Shown here one piece after another: positions 35,286-46,224 of a stretch of 64,000 bases of DNA. Position 1 is the first letter of the stretch, and the number at the start of each line of letters is the position of its first letter. The notes beneath the pieces were generated by a model. It was not told the DNA's origin, did not search any database, and saw only the letters and a program-made list of their open reading frames with translations. Source of the stretch: Mytilus trossulus. Its lineage: Eukaryota > Mollusca > Bivalvia > Mytilida > Mytilidae. The translations under genes and the position numbers were made by a program. The stretch covers positions 68,889,436-68,953,435 of the forward strand of contig NC_086381.1 in assembly GCF_036588685.1 (NCBI RefSeq). Direction: 5' to 3'.

Positions 35286-35432
35286 CTTAGCCTGCCTAGC
35301 AAAATCTAGTGACATGGCTGGTTCTTCACCTTACCTTAGCCTGCCTAGCAAAATCTAGTGACATGGCTTGTTCTTCGACTTACCTTAGCCTGCCTAGCAA
35401 AGTCTAGTGACATGGCTTGTTCTTCTTGACAC
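35286..35432 (-). repeat. 49-bp triplication of the exon D end and its splice donor
   Basis: Three tandem units, with donor boundaries at 35384/35383, 35335/35334 and 35286/35285, exactly 49 bases apart. Each contains GAAGAACAAGCCATGTCACT, TTTGCTAGGCAGGCTAAG and then GTAAGT or GTAAGG. Only the first keeps the frame; continuing into the second gives a TAG stop after 13 codons. Confidence 0.9.
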
Positions 35433-35502
35433 CGTCTTTTCATCAGAACACTGTTAACGACATCAGCTGTTTTGTGTTTGTCATTGTGTCTTCTAGGAGT
35501 TT
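35384..35502 (-). CDS. Exon D
   Basis: The acceptor is AAGACATACCAG. It completes a split codon and reads ETPRRHNDKHKTADVVNSVL, then MKRRCQEEQAMSLDFARQAK, ending in phase 0 at GTAAGT. Basic first half, helical second half. Its last 49 bases are repeated twice more into the intron. Confidence 0.8.
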
Positions 35503-35654
35503 CTGGTATGTCTTTAAATATATTCAAAGATATGTTTGAAACGGGAACTTAATGAGCCAATGTGAAGTTTATATAACATAGGAATTTAAACCAGAAAAAA
35601 ATCTTTAGGTCAGTAATCACCATTTGAACATTAACGGAACGGTCAGCGTGGTAA

Positions 35655-35735
35655 AATATCTATAATGGTTTACTTTCACAAATTGTGACTTGGATGGAGA
35701 GATGTCTCATTGGCACTCATACCACATCTTCTATC
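35655..35735 (-). repeat. Mussel R1 repeat end in intron 3
   Basis: CTATAATGGTTTACTTTCAC, then GGATGGAGAGATGTCTCATT and GGCACTCATACCACATCTTC: the reverse-oriented 5' end of R1. Confidence 0.65.
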
Positions 35736-36169
35736 TGTTTGACGTTCTGGATAAAAAAAGTTTAATTCTAGACATCAAAATATATAAATTTTAGTTTCTC
35801 TTTTACTGATAATGTATGTTGGACCAAACAACTGCAGGAATATGGTAATATTAGCTCATATATAAAAGAGAAAGCCGTCTTTTGTTGTTACATTTGAAAT
35901 CTGAAATATTTGAACATGGATAAAAAAAAACAGGATCTGCTTGTTAAAATGCACTGTCCGAGAAAATTGTAAAAAAAATAGCAAGCTTCCAATCCCATAA
36001 ATAGTATATTGAGAAAAAGTTAAAACTCATTTGTGTAAAATTGTTAATTGCCAAACTGCCAAAAAACTTGTAAAATATAATTATTTTCTGTGACTGTATC
36101 TTGCATTAATTTATAGGATCCTTTACTATAGATAATTGAGCAGATCTGTAACAATAGCATCTCCATGTA

Positions 36170-36370
36170 CTGTAGTACGACGCTAGATTAAAACTGACGA
36201 GGAAGGCAAGCCACGACCACCGAAAGCTTTATTATTGTGGAGCCCATATCTCATTAGCATGGGTTCGAATCCCGGCGAGGGAAGAACATAAAAACATCAA
36301 CCCAACAATGTTAGATCTGTAAATTTGCTTTCGCAAATATTGTTTGTTCTTCCCTATATTTTTTATGTGG
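36170..36370. repeat. Mussel repeat with a pol III B-box-like motif
   Basis: GCATGGGTTCGAATCCCGGC (about 36257) contains GGTTCGAATCC, identical to a tRNA B box. GAGGGAAGAAC and an inverted GTTCTTCCC at about 36343 bound it. No A box or cloverleaf is evident, so this is a SINE-like or tRNA-related repeat, not a tRNA gene. Confidence 0.45.
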
Positions 36371-36376
36371 ATCCTG

Positions 36377-38349
36377 TGCAATGTTTGTTACTTACTATTA
36401 TTGATATATGTGATTTTTTTTTGTGATTTTTGTTACTTTCCATTATATATGTGCGATATAAAAAAAGTAGCTTTGGTATGATTGTCAACAAATGGGTAAC
36501 ACGTCAACAAACAACAATCACTAAATTATAGGCTCCCAACTTGGTACAGGCGTCATACATACAGACTGTGACGGGGCAATCTTTGTTATTTACCATTATA
36601 TATGTGCATTGTTTGTTACTTACCATTAAATATGTGCAATGTTTGTTACTTACCATTATATGTGCAATGTTTGCAACTTACCATTATATGTGCAATGTTT
36701 GTTACTTACCATTATATATGCAATGTTTGTTACTTACCATTATATTATGTGCAATCTTTGTTACTTACCATTATATATGTGCAATGTTTGTTACTTACCA
36801 TTATATTTGTACAATCTTTGTTACTTACCATTATATATGTGCAATCTTTGTTACTTACTATTATATGTGCATTTTCCATTTTATATGTGCAATCTTTGTT
36901 ACTTACCATTATAAATGTGCAATGTTTGTTACTTACCATTATATATGTACAATCTTTGTTACTTACCATTATATATGTGCAATGTTTGTTACTTACCATT
37001 ATATATGTACAATCTTTGTTACTTACCATTATATATGTGCAATCTTTGTTACTTACCATAATAGATATGTACAATCTTTGTTACTTACCATTATTTATGT
37101 GCAATCTTTGTTACTTACCATTATTTATGTGCAATCTTTGTTACTTACCATTATACATGTGCAATCTTTGTTACTTACCATTATATATATGCAATGTTTG
37201 TTACTTACCATTATACATGTGCAATCTTTGTTACTTACCATATATATTTGCAATGTTTGTTACTTGCCATTATATATGTACAATCTTTGTTACTTACCAT
37301 TATAGATATGTACAATCTTTGTTACTTACCTTTATTTATGTGCAATCTTTGTTACTTACCATTCTACATGTGCAATCTTTGTTACTTACCATTATATATG
37401 TGCAATGTTTGTTACTTACCATTTTATATGTGCAATCTTTGTTACTTAACATTATAGATATGTACAATCTTTGTTACTTACCATTATTTATGTGCAATCT
37501 TTGTTACTTACCATTATACATGTGCAATCTTTGTTACTTACCATTATATATATGCAATGTTTGTTACTTACCATTATACATGTGCAATCTTTGTTACTTA
37601 CCATATATATGTGCAATGTTTGTTACTTGCCATTATATATGTACAATCTTTGTTACTTACCATTATAGATATGTACAATCTTTGTTACTTACCTTTATTT
37701 ATGTGCAATCTTTGTTACTTACCATTATATATGTGCAATGTTTGTTACTTACCATTTTATATGTGCAATCTTTGTTACTTAACATTATAGATATGTACAA
37801 TCTTTGTTACTTACCATTATTTATGTGCAATCTTTGTTACTTACCATTATACATGTGCAATCTTTGTTACTTACCATTATAGATATGTACAATCTTTGTT
37901 ACTTACCATTTTATATGTGCAATCTTTGTTACCTACCATTATATATGTGCAATCTTTGTTACTTACCATTATATATGTGCAATGTTTGTTACTTACCATT
38001 ATATATGTACAATATTTGTTACTTACCATTATGTATGTGCAATCTTTGTTACTTACCATTATATATGTCCAATCTTTGTTACTTACCATTATATATATCC
38101 AATCTTTGTTACTTACCATTATATATGTACAATCTTTGTTACTTACCATTATATATGTACAATCTTTGTTACTTACCATTATTTATGTGCAATCTTTGTT
38201 ACTTACCATTATATATGTACAATCTTTGTTACTTACCATTATATATGTACATTCTTTGTTACTTACCATTATATATGTACAATCTTTGTTACTTACCATT
38301 ATTTATGTGCAATCTTTGTTACTTACCATTATTTATGTGCAATCTTTGT
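36377..38349 (-). repeat. 30-bp minisatellite seeded by the exon C splice donor
   Basis: About 58 units at 36579-38349, plus diverged units at 36377-36465 separated by a fragment of the R1 repeat (36475-36577). On the minus strand the unit is AAAGATTGCACATATATAAT then GGTAAGTAAC. It combines the last bases of exon C with a consensus 5' splice site. Most units keep GGTAAG; variants include GTTAAG and GGCAAG. Units nearest the exon are most alike and the far end is most diverged. The 30-bp period creates long chance frames on both strands. Confidence 0.92.
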
Positions 38350-38444
38350 AGTATGTTGGTAATTTGTTGTCCTTGTCGTACTATTTCTGCTTGATACTGC
38401 TCACGTGTTTCGATCCAATCAGTTTCCCTCTCCTCTAAGTACGC
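38327..38444 (-). CDS. Exon C (coiled coil)
   Basis: The acceptor is TTATTTATGATAG. It reads AYLEERETDWIETREQYQAE then IVRQGQQITNILQRLHINN plus one base, ending at the first GTAAGT of the array. Strongly charged helix. Only the first donor gives the phase-1 junction with exon D without a stop; the next frame codons are GGT AAG TAA. Confidence 0.8.
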
Positions 38445-38699
38445 CTATCATAAATAAATACCATGCTTAAAATAACTTCTTATAATTAAAGTAAGATTTT
38501 TCGGAAATTCCATGTAAATTGTTGTTTGATGTCATAAAATGCGATTTTTTTCAATATATTTTGAAGTCGTATTTAAAAGTAACATTCTTAAATTTTTCAG
38601 TATTTTTATTTATCTCTGCTTTTATTGCATTGTTATTATTAATTAATAATCGTATTAGCTTTTACAAGATTTATCAAAGTGTAAACACTATCTATTTGA

Positions 38700-38768
38700 A
38701 ACCAGTGGCGGATCCAGGAATTTTCATAAGTGGGGGCCCACTGACTGACCTAAGAGGGGCCCGCCATT
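38700..38768 (+). mobile_element. CAGTGGCGGATCC MITE fragment
   Basis: CCAGTGGCGGATCCAGGAAT followed by GGGGGCCCACTGACTGACCT; the right half is missing. Confidence 0.6.
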
Positions 38769-39371
38769 GCCAAGAATCTGTCCGGTTTAAGGGAGATAAC
38801 TCAATTTGATAACAATTAATTGTATCGACAAGGACGATAACCCATCCTCGCTCCACATGGGGTTACTTGATAATTTGACATGTGCGATAAGACGCACAAT
38901 TGAGGGGTCGAACACCCGCTGTTTTGTAAAGATAATTTCAGTGAAAACCAATACCAGATGTTATCTATAAGATAATTTCGAATCATGTTTTCTGTATTTT
39001 GTTGCAGTTTGTTAAATTGATTGAAGGCCGGAGAGATCTTCGATCTATGTTGAAACCCGGGACTTCTAAAGAAGATTATAAGGCCTAGTTGAAACGTCTC
39101 ACGATGTTTGGTCTCAATTGGTAAATGTAAGATGCATATAAATAAAAATAGATGTTATTTTTTAAAATGAATTGAGCATCAAACTGACTGAAATGTAATT
39201 GAAATTTTAGTACAACTATTTCACATGTAATTGGCTGAAAGGCTGTTGTCTTACGATTCTTTTTATATTCATATAATCTGATGTCCAGTAGTTGTCGTTT
39301 GTTTATGTGATTCACAAGTGATTCTATTTTTTTTTATAAACATTAAACCGTTGGTTTTACACTACTATTTT

Positions 39372-39525
39372 TGTTGTGGCCCTTTATAGCTTGCTTGTTC
39401 GGTGTGAGACTAAGCTCCGTGTTGAACACCGTACCTTGACCTATAATGGTTTACTTAAACAAATTGTGACTTGGATGGAGAGTTGTCTCATTGGCACTCA
39501 TACCACATCTTCCTATATCTATAAC
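39372..39525 (-). repeat. Mussel R1 repeat in intron 2
   Basis: Reverse orientation: CCCTTTATAGCTTGCTTGTT, GACCTATAATGGTTTACTTA, GTTGTCTCATTGGCACTCAT. Confidence 0.7.
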
Positions 39526-39754
39526 TGGTACCTCAGGAATTCGAAATGTCCTTCATTTTATTTCATTTCAAACATTTATTGACAGTTCATAATTATTAAA
39601 TTTAAGAGTATACTTTGAGTGCGGATAACAACACAATTCCTCGAGTAAAATAAAGTGTTGTTGGTTAATGTCTGTTATAATTTTTTTCGTAAATTGTTTT
39701 GTTATGAATGAGGCCGTTAGTCTTCTCAATTGAATAATTTTATTTTTTTATGTT

Positions 39755-39995
39755 GGGGCCTTTTATAGCCGATTATATGGTATGTGTTATCATTGTTAAA
39801 AGCCGTACGGTTGCCTATAATTGAATACGTCCACTTCATTTGAACTTTGGAGGATAGTTGTCTTATTGGCAATCATACTACATCTCTTTGGTTTTTTTTA
39901 ATGTTTTTTTTGGATGTGTACTGGTGGATAATTTATCTTTAAATCTTTATAGCTTGCTGTTCGGTGTGAAACTAATTATAAGCTCCGTGTTGAAA
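39755..39995 (-). repeat. Two further R1 fragments
   Basis: A copy at 39755-39890 (GGGGCCTTTTATAGCCGATT ... TTGTCTTATTGGCAATCATA) and a second short piece at about 39945-39995 (TTTATAGCTTGCTGTTCGGT). Confidence 0.6.
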
Positions 39996-40434
39996 TAAAA
40001 TGACAAAGCAATTTTATAAACAGCAGTTTATTTTCAATTTATACAAGAATACTGTTGTATTTAGAGATATATGTTAGTTTCGATTATTTAAGTCATCAAC
40101 AAGTTTCTTTATTTTATATCATCATGGTAAAATGTGTCTTGAAAGTATTGTGGGCACACATTATTCGTATATTTAGTTTTAGGAAATTAAAAACAGAAAC
40201 TTAGTTTTGATGAAAGATCTATTATCTGATTTTAACTTGCCGTATCAAGTTGTCGAATACAGTGGTGTATTCTATATGCTGTTTTATGCACTGTTAAATC
40301 GCGACGAAATAGAATTGTTTTCCTTAAAGATTGTGTATTGAAATCGTGATAAAAATAGCATTAAAAAGGTTATACAAGTATTGTTACGAAAAAGAGCCAA
40401 AATGACCAATTAAAATGCAAATATAGTCAGTGTG

Positions 40435-40460
40435 GGGGGGGGGGGGGGGGGGGGGGGGGT
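40435..40460 (+). repeat. Poly(G) run of about 26
   Basis: An uninterrupted run of about 26 G on the plus strand next to an R1-like TGTCTCATTGACAATATGCA. It can form G-quadruplexes and is prone to length and assembly error. Confidence 0.7.
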
Positions 40461-40549
40461 GTCTCATTGACAATATGCAATCATACAGCTACTGCTGAAC
40501 TTCTTTTTTTTTATTACCAAATATGAATAGAAGCCATTTAATCTCATTA

Positions 40550-41040
40550 ATTAATCTTTATTTGCAAAACATACAAAAATCAATTTTGGTTGTGGCAAAT
40601 ACATTGACAAACAAACATAATGAAACATAATGAAAACTCGACAATATTATAAGATATATGATAAAAACAGTTACTGTTCTCCTTTCCTCAGTTCTAATGA
40701 CTCTTTAATAAAAGAAACAACTGCTTTTACATCATTTGGTGTTGATGGATTAAGTATTATCACGAGTTTATCAGTAAAATTAAGTGTATTAAAATGTACA
40801 TATTTTTGTATATAATATTTTAGAAAGATTTCTCTTATATTTTTATTTATTTTACAGTTGAAGAAAAAATGAAATTCATCGTCTAAGATATTACATATTT
40901 TACATTTTCTCTCATTTCGTGGTATTTTGGTATATCGTCCAGTTTCTATGAAGAGACAATGATCGCTTATTCTAAATAAAAAAAAGTGATTGTGTATTGA
41001 TAAAACACTCAGCTGAACGTGCATCTTTTTAATACAATGC
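40550..41040 (-). pseudogene. LINE retrotransposon 3' end
   Basis: The minus frame 41024-40671 contains RISDHCLFIETGRYTKIPRN and CKICNILDDEFHFFFNCKIN, the CxxC..H..C motif near the C-terminus of non-LTR reverse transcriptases. The tail GCAAATAAAGATTAAT (minus) marks the 3' end at about 40550. The piece is 5'-truncated, the usual state of dead LINE copies. Confidence 0.7.
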
Positions 41041-41044
41041 GTTT

Positions 41045-41785
41045 TAAATTACGGTTGCATCCTCATACTTTATTTAATATCGGTTATAAGCACGTGAAAA
41101 CAGACACAAACAAAAACTTTGATTATAATTAAATTCAATCATAAAAACGTGAATTTCATATTATTTAGTGTTTTGTCAGTAATTCCTTCAGCCCTAAACA
41201 TAGTTATTACAAAACGTCGTTTACACTATATCACATGAATTATTATGTCTCAGCGTGACTGTATAAATAAGATTGTGTAACAGGCTGCTATCTGTTTACA
41301 CAAACAATGTATCCTGTTGTCAAATAGAAATTGATAGAATAAAAACTTAAAATCGCCTACTTTTAAATCAAATTTGGTGCAAGTAGACAATAACCAATTT
41401 AAAAATAAACTACACCACATTAAACTATAACTTTTCATCTTTCTCTTGGTCTCAACAGGTAAGGTATGTCATCAGTAAAAGTATTTTATTTATTTTTTCA
41501 AAACTGACCACTTTTCCCTAAAAAGGACATTTTCTGCAAGAATAACGGCAAATGTAAGCCATTTGACATCCCTTTATGAAAAATCTAAATTTGTTGCATT
41601 AAGTTTAAACATTATTTTAAAATAATTTATATCATTAAAAAGAAGACACATTAAGGATTATGGTGATCTCAACAGTGAAGAAAAGAACTGAGAAGAAAAT
41701 CGAATATCGCCTGTTGAAGATTATTTTCCATACAACTTCTATATAACGATTGTATCCATGTAGGGTATCTGCATTCACGCATGCG
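41045..41785. other. Intron 2, no feature seen
   Basis: AT-rich intron sequence without repeats or exons that I can support. Confidence 0.3.
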
Positions 41786-41794
41786 CAATGTCGA

Positions 41795-41925
41795 CCGGAC
41801 TGATTCTTGACAATGTCCAGTCACGCTTCAGTGATCCCCTATATAAGCAACCAAATTTTTTTCCAAAAAAGGGGGGGTCCGGGCCCCCTGCCCCCCCCCC
41901 CCCCCTAAATCCGCCTCTGGAAACT
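41795..41925 (+). mobile_element. CAGTGGCGGATCC MITE, right half
   Basis: Contains GTCACGCTTCAGTGATCCCC, a G run, GGTCCGGGCCCCC, a long C run and the right end AAATCCGCCTCTGG. Confidence 0.6.
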
Positions 41926-42089
41926 AAGTTAGTCTAATAACATACCAACAATGGGCAACATCAGTGTTTTCATTTTCTTATGATATAAACACAATTAACA
42001 TATTTGTCACATTTTCTGATAGCTTGTATTATATTACATTCATATTATATATGAACTTACTGTTTGATAACTGTACTGTTGTATATAAT

Positions 42090-43545
42090 ATGTTGGATAA
42101 AAAAAAAAAAACATATTTGTCACGTAATTTGCTACATATTAATTGTTGATAAGGAAAGTGTTCACAATATAGGTCAAATTTTTTTTTTTCAACTTATTTG
42201 TCATGTAAATTATTTGATACTCTTATAAGATCTATTTTTACATACAGCTCTGAAATTTGGTTTATGGATAATTTTCAGTCAGCTTTTAGAATAGGGCATC
42301 TGATAAAGCTGTTGTTAATAATACTTTTTGTGATACTCTTGCTTAAGCAGAAAAATATCCTTTTGAGAAGGTTCATTCTAAATTTTGTTAAGTAGTATCA
42401 GGAACATATATATTAGATATATTGTTCCCAGGTAGTATTAGGACTGAAAAAGACAGCCACTAACATAGGTGCTTGGTCAGAATTAGGTAGATTTTCTTTG
42501 GACTCTTATATAAAAACTCAAAGTTGAAACACTCATGTATTTTATAAAATAAAGTAAACTGTAATGAAATTAACCCCCTGGTTAAATAATCTCTATAAAA
42601 CAAACAGAAATTTACATTCTGCAGGAATTTATTCTTTGTACTCATTTGCAGATTAAGTTTTAAAATATCTATATGAAAATAAACGCAATAAATTACTCTA
42701 ATATCAATGTACATTTTAAACAATAAAAAAAACGTGTTAAAATGTAAAATGTAAAAGTGTGTGTAAGAGTAATATGAAAAAAACTACTTTGAATAAACTT
42801 TTAAAAATGAAGTCCTCATCCAAACTTTGTCTTAATGGGAAATTAAAAAATAATTGCCAGACTGTGGATGGAATATTAAAATTTTAAGAATTTTATACAT
42901 AGGAAGTTACTTTCAATTTTTTTAGACTAAGTAACCATTCCCTAGTACAGAAAAATTCCAAGAGCACAAACGATCATAATGTGGAGTTCTAGATGACGAT
43001 TTTCATTGTCTTTGCATTGTAACATTAACGTATCTTTGCATTCTAATCTTTTTGCTTAATATCTAAAAGACTATATACTATGATTTAAACATCTTGATGT
43101 AATAAATAAACTCAAGTATATTCTAAACCCCATCCCTGAACTTGTTTGTCAAATTAGAGTCTTCATTTAGCAGTCTTTATGACTGAGCAGAGGCGGATTT
43201 GCCCCCCCCCCCCCTTTTTAAGAAAATAAATTGGATGATTATATAGGGAATCACTGAAGCGTGAAGAGATCGGGTCCCCTCTTAGGCAGGCAGTGGGCCT
43301 TATGTGGACTTATGAAAATTTCTGGATCCGCCACTGCTGAGGAAGTCGGACCCATGTCAGGCAAGCTTATGATTGTGTTGTTATCATAGATTTATAATTG
43401 AACTCTTTTTTAAATATGTTCTATTATTCTATATATTGTGTTGTTTTACATTATATTGCATCGTGTTGTGTATAATTGTATTGTTTGACCCTTATGGGTT
43501 TAATTTCGCAATAAAGATATTATTTGAACAAAAACCATGAAAAAA
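42090..43545 (+). pseudogene. LINE retrotransposon fragment, decayed
   Basis: Frames around 42198-42420 read KLFDTLIRSIFTYSSEIWFM and related pieces, matching the region after the catalytic domain of non-LTR reverse transcriptases. The 3' end is the tail ATGGGTTTAATTTCGCAATA AAGATATT at about 43495-43530, with its own AATAAA. The MITE at 43188-43336 sits inside it. Stops and shifts are frequent. Confidence 0.6.
43183..43341. mobile_element. Complete 149-bp CAGTGGCGGATCC MITE
   Basis: The element at 43188-43336 has ends CAGAGGCGGATTT and CTGGATCCGCCACTG. The flanking repeat is CTGAG (43183-43187 and 43337-43341). It contains a C run and GGGAATCACTGAAGCGTGAA. This is the most complete of the copies at 15791, 27108, 38700, 41795 and 62975. 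Confidence 0.7.
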
Positions 43546-43673
43546 AAAGTTTATCCAAATAATATAATTCAGACTAAAGTCATAATAGTATACTGCATAT
43601 ATCAACATATTTGTTTCAAAACATGTCATTGTGACTTTACATGATTATATGTCTATGCTCTTTTTTTAAGTAC

Positions 43674-43786
43674 CTTCATTTTTTGATGATCTGCATAAAT
43701 TTTCTGGTAAGTCTTTTGCACCTCTGCTCCCCATTGATCCACCCTTTGCGCATGTCTGACAGATAAAGCACCAAGATGTACAATTT
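43674..43786 (-). CDS. Exon B
   Basis: The acceptor is TTTTTTTAATAG. It completes the codon split at the end of exon A (G|AA) and reads IVHLGALSVRHAQRVDQWGA then EVQKTYQKIYADHQKMK, ending in phase 0 at GTACTT. Another reading frame across exons A and B stays open here but meets a stop in exon C, which fixes the frame. Confidence 0.8.
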
Positions 43787-44014
43787 CTATTAAAAAAACA
43801 CAAAATAAAGTATAAAATTAGGAGTTATGTAGTACATGTAACATAGATAAATAAAAATAAAAACTTAATGAATAGAACAAAAAATCAAATTGTTTTACCA
43901 GCTGAGATTTTAAGCACGAGCATTATAAAGTATCTCCCTACGGTTAGTCTGCTTTTATCATTGGCTCGCCAAAAAGTTCAAATTACTAATATGTTTTAAG
44001 TACTACTTTCCATA

Positions 44015-44118
44015 CATATATGTGACCTATAGTTGTTAATTTCTGACTCTGTGTTATTTTAGTCTCTAATGGAGAGTTGTCTCATTGGCAATCATAGTGA
44101 TACCACATCTTCTTTTTA
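44015..44118 (-). repeat. Mussel R1 repeat fragment
   Basis: TATGTGACCTATAGTTGTTA then GTTGTCTCATTGGCAATCAT and ACCACATCTTC. Confidence 0.65.
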
Positions 44119-44124
44119 TATATA

Positions 44125-44412
44125 TAAAACAAGAATGTGTCCACAGTATACGGATGCCCCACTCGCACTATCATTTTCTAGGTTTAGTGGATCGTGAAAT
44201 TGGAATAAATTCTCTAATTTGGCATTAGAATTAGAATGACCTTATCAAAGGGAACATGTATACTAAGTTTCAAGTTTATTGAACTTCTACTTTATCAAAA
44301 ACTACCTTGACCAAAAACTTCAACCTGAAGCGGGACAGACGGACGAACGAACGGACGGACGCACAGACCAGAAAACATAATACCCCTCTACTATCGTAGG
44401 TGGGGCATAAAA
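44125..44412 (+). repeat. Bivalve GGACGGACG-type interspersed repeat
   Basis: ACAAGAATGTGTCCACAGTA, CGGATGCCCCACTCGCACTA, CAAAAACTACCTTGACCAAA, GGACGGACGCACAGACCAGA and CATAATACCCCTCTAC in order: a nearly full copy of a repeat I know from many bivalves. Other pieces are at 10907-11095 and 62600-62695. Confidence 0.7.
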
Positions 44413-44883
44413 AAAGTCTTCACATTAACCACAAGCCCTATATATAGACGATAGTATGCTATTTCCAGCTCTGACCGTTAAGGTTAATAAACATTTCGTG
44501 TTCTACCATAAAGGACACATGGATTCTTTTAATTTAATATTTTATAGAGTTAACCTCTTTACTATTCATTTTTGTCATGTTTTATGCAGATTATTGTAAT
44601 TCTGACCAGCTGTTTGTTTTACTGGCAATGCTGCCGCTTTTAACACATGTCTTTGCTGTTGAAATAAAGCGTTTCTGTGTCCCCGACATTACTGAGAGGT
44701 TCTCAAGATACATATTAAATTTTGCTTGACTAATTGGCGGATCATGTAAAAATTGTCATAAGGATTAACAAGACTCGGCTATGGTTCCGCAGCTTCCCGA
44801 CATAATCTTTTTTTTTTATTATCAAAACGATTCGTGCACAACATACAGACATAGTCAGTCAGTAAAGTCAATTGTTCACCTAC

Positions 44884-45805
44884 CACTAACTTCACAGATA
44901 AATTTCTCAAATCTGTCATGTAAAACTTGTAATATTTCAGTAACAATCAAAGCTTTTTCTTGCATTTTCTTAGGTTCTTTTTCAGCAGTAGGACATTTTT
45001 CATCTTTGCTGCCAACTTCTTCAATCTGAGTATTTTCTATTTCTTGTGTTGGATTTTTTTCATCTGATTGGCAGGGCTGTGCATCATCTACATTTTCCAA
45101 TCTTTCTACTTTTGTTTCATCAGGCTGGAGACATTTTGCGTTTTCGTTAGTGACTTGTTCTCCGTCGATTTCTTTTTCTTTTGACATGTCAACCATATCT
45201 AAGATATGTAGTTTGAGCATTTCGAATGACTCTTCCACAGCCATGTCACAATATTCCAGAACATCAACCTTCAATTCAAATTCACGGAAAAAGTCAAATT
45301 TGTCCTCCTCTGGATCAATTTCTTCTTCAGATGATGATGATTCAAATTCCGCGCTTTCATCAAGTGCGTGGCGTCGATCACGCTCGCGCTTAATTTCTGG
45401 ACTGCTTTTCTCGCTTTGAAAATTTGGAAAAAGTTCATCAGGAATTTCTTTCTTCATGATTTCGTGTCTTTTGAAAGCAATACTTTCGTCACTCACTGCT
45501 TTTCTCAAGGAACTTTTATCTAAATTTGAGGAATCTTCAGTATCGGATATTCTTTGGCTACTGCTGCAACTCACATTTGAGACATTGTGTCTGTTCAGAT
45601 TCAGGTTTCCGTATATTGCTTCCGTTGCACAAACTACTTCTTGATAGCGTGTCTGAGACACGGGTTTCCAAAATTCATCTCCCGCTTCTGGTACCTCTTC
45701 GTCAGAATCCATGAGAGCATGCTGAATAACATATCCTACCAAAGAATCTGTCTTTTTAGATGGAATGACGTCTTCTGATGAATCTGTGTCAAATACATCC
45801 GCCAT
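44884..45805 (-). CDS. Exon A, first coding exon (acidic N-terminus)
   Basis: The ATG at 45805 has a strong context (A at -3, G at +4) and opens MADVFDTDSSEDVIPSKK. The exon encodes 307 residues plus one base and ends at the donor GTAGGT; the open frame continues only two codons into the intron. Composition is acidic and Ser-rich, with a cluster SSSSEEEIDPEED near residue 155 and many possible kinase sites, then helical segments (for example EKALIVTEILQVLHDRFEKF) leading to the coiled coil of exons B to E. Homology not recognised. Confidence 0.85.
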
Positions 45806-45825
45806 TGTTCAAAACGCAACGTATA

Positions 45826-45858
45826 TGACGTCATTTGTAAATATTGATTATGACGTCA
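45826..45858. promoter_or_regulatory. Two CRE palindromes in the promoter of the seven-exon gene
   Basis: TGACGTCA occurs at 45826-45833 and 45851-45858, 25 bases apart, 21 and 46 bases upstream of the ATG. This is the full consensus site for CREB/ATF factors. So close to the start codon they lie in the core promoter or 5' UTR; cAMP or stress regulation is inferred. Confidence 0.65.
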
Positions 45859-46224
45859 CACGTTAAAATAAACGGGCACCTATGCAAGGTGAGGTGTATA
45901 TATATAAACGATAAACATGAAAGTTCGAGCTCTACAAAATCATGAATATGAAATGCATGTTGAAATTAGTATATCGTTAAATACATAGTTTGTTTAGACT
46001 AGAACACGCACCCTGACATGTCAAAGAGTGCATATTTTAAATGAATACAAGATTGAGGATCATAAAATTGATCAAAATTAGTAAGCAAAAAATCAAACAT
46101 TTACCTTCCAATTTGAAAAATTCAAGTAAAAAGCGACATATATGTTATTTTCTGAAATCTCGGAAAAGTATAAAATTGATAACCATGGCTAAAGACACTG
46201 ACCCTAAACTTAATATAAAAAAGA

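Larger units (their letters stand above)
31822..45805 (-). other. Seven-exon coiled-coil gene (gene model)
   Basis: Exons, in transcript order: A 44884-45805, B 43674-43786, C 38327-38444, D 35384-35502, E 34469-34582, F 32721-32871, G 31822-32165. All introns are GT-AG, all phases agree (1,0,1,0,0,1), and the total of 1881 nt is 627 whole codons including TAA, giving a 626-residue protein. The N-terminal third is acidic and Ser-rich; exons B to E (each 113-119 nt) encode long charged helices typical of coiled coils; the C-terminus is polar. I do not recognise the protein, so no function is assigned. Intron 2 is the longest (5.2 kb) and is full of transposon debris. Introns 3, 4 and 5 each begin with a tandem array of the splice donor. 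Confidence 0.8.

Noticed and set aside
36250-36285. Possible tRNA gene (GGTTCGAATCC)
   Set aside because: Only the T-arm/B-box is present; no acceptor stem, D arm or anticodon arm can be formed.
36541-38394. Long open frames with CYLPLYM/VTYHYIC repeats on both strands
   Set aside because: They are produced by the 30-bp repeat, whose length is a multiple of three. The region is the start of intron 3 of the minus-strand gene.
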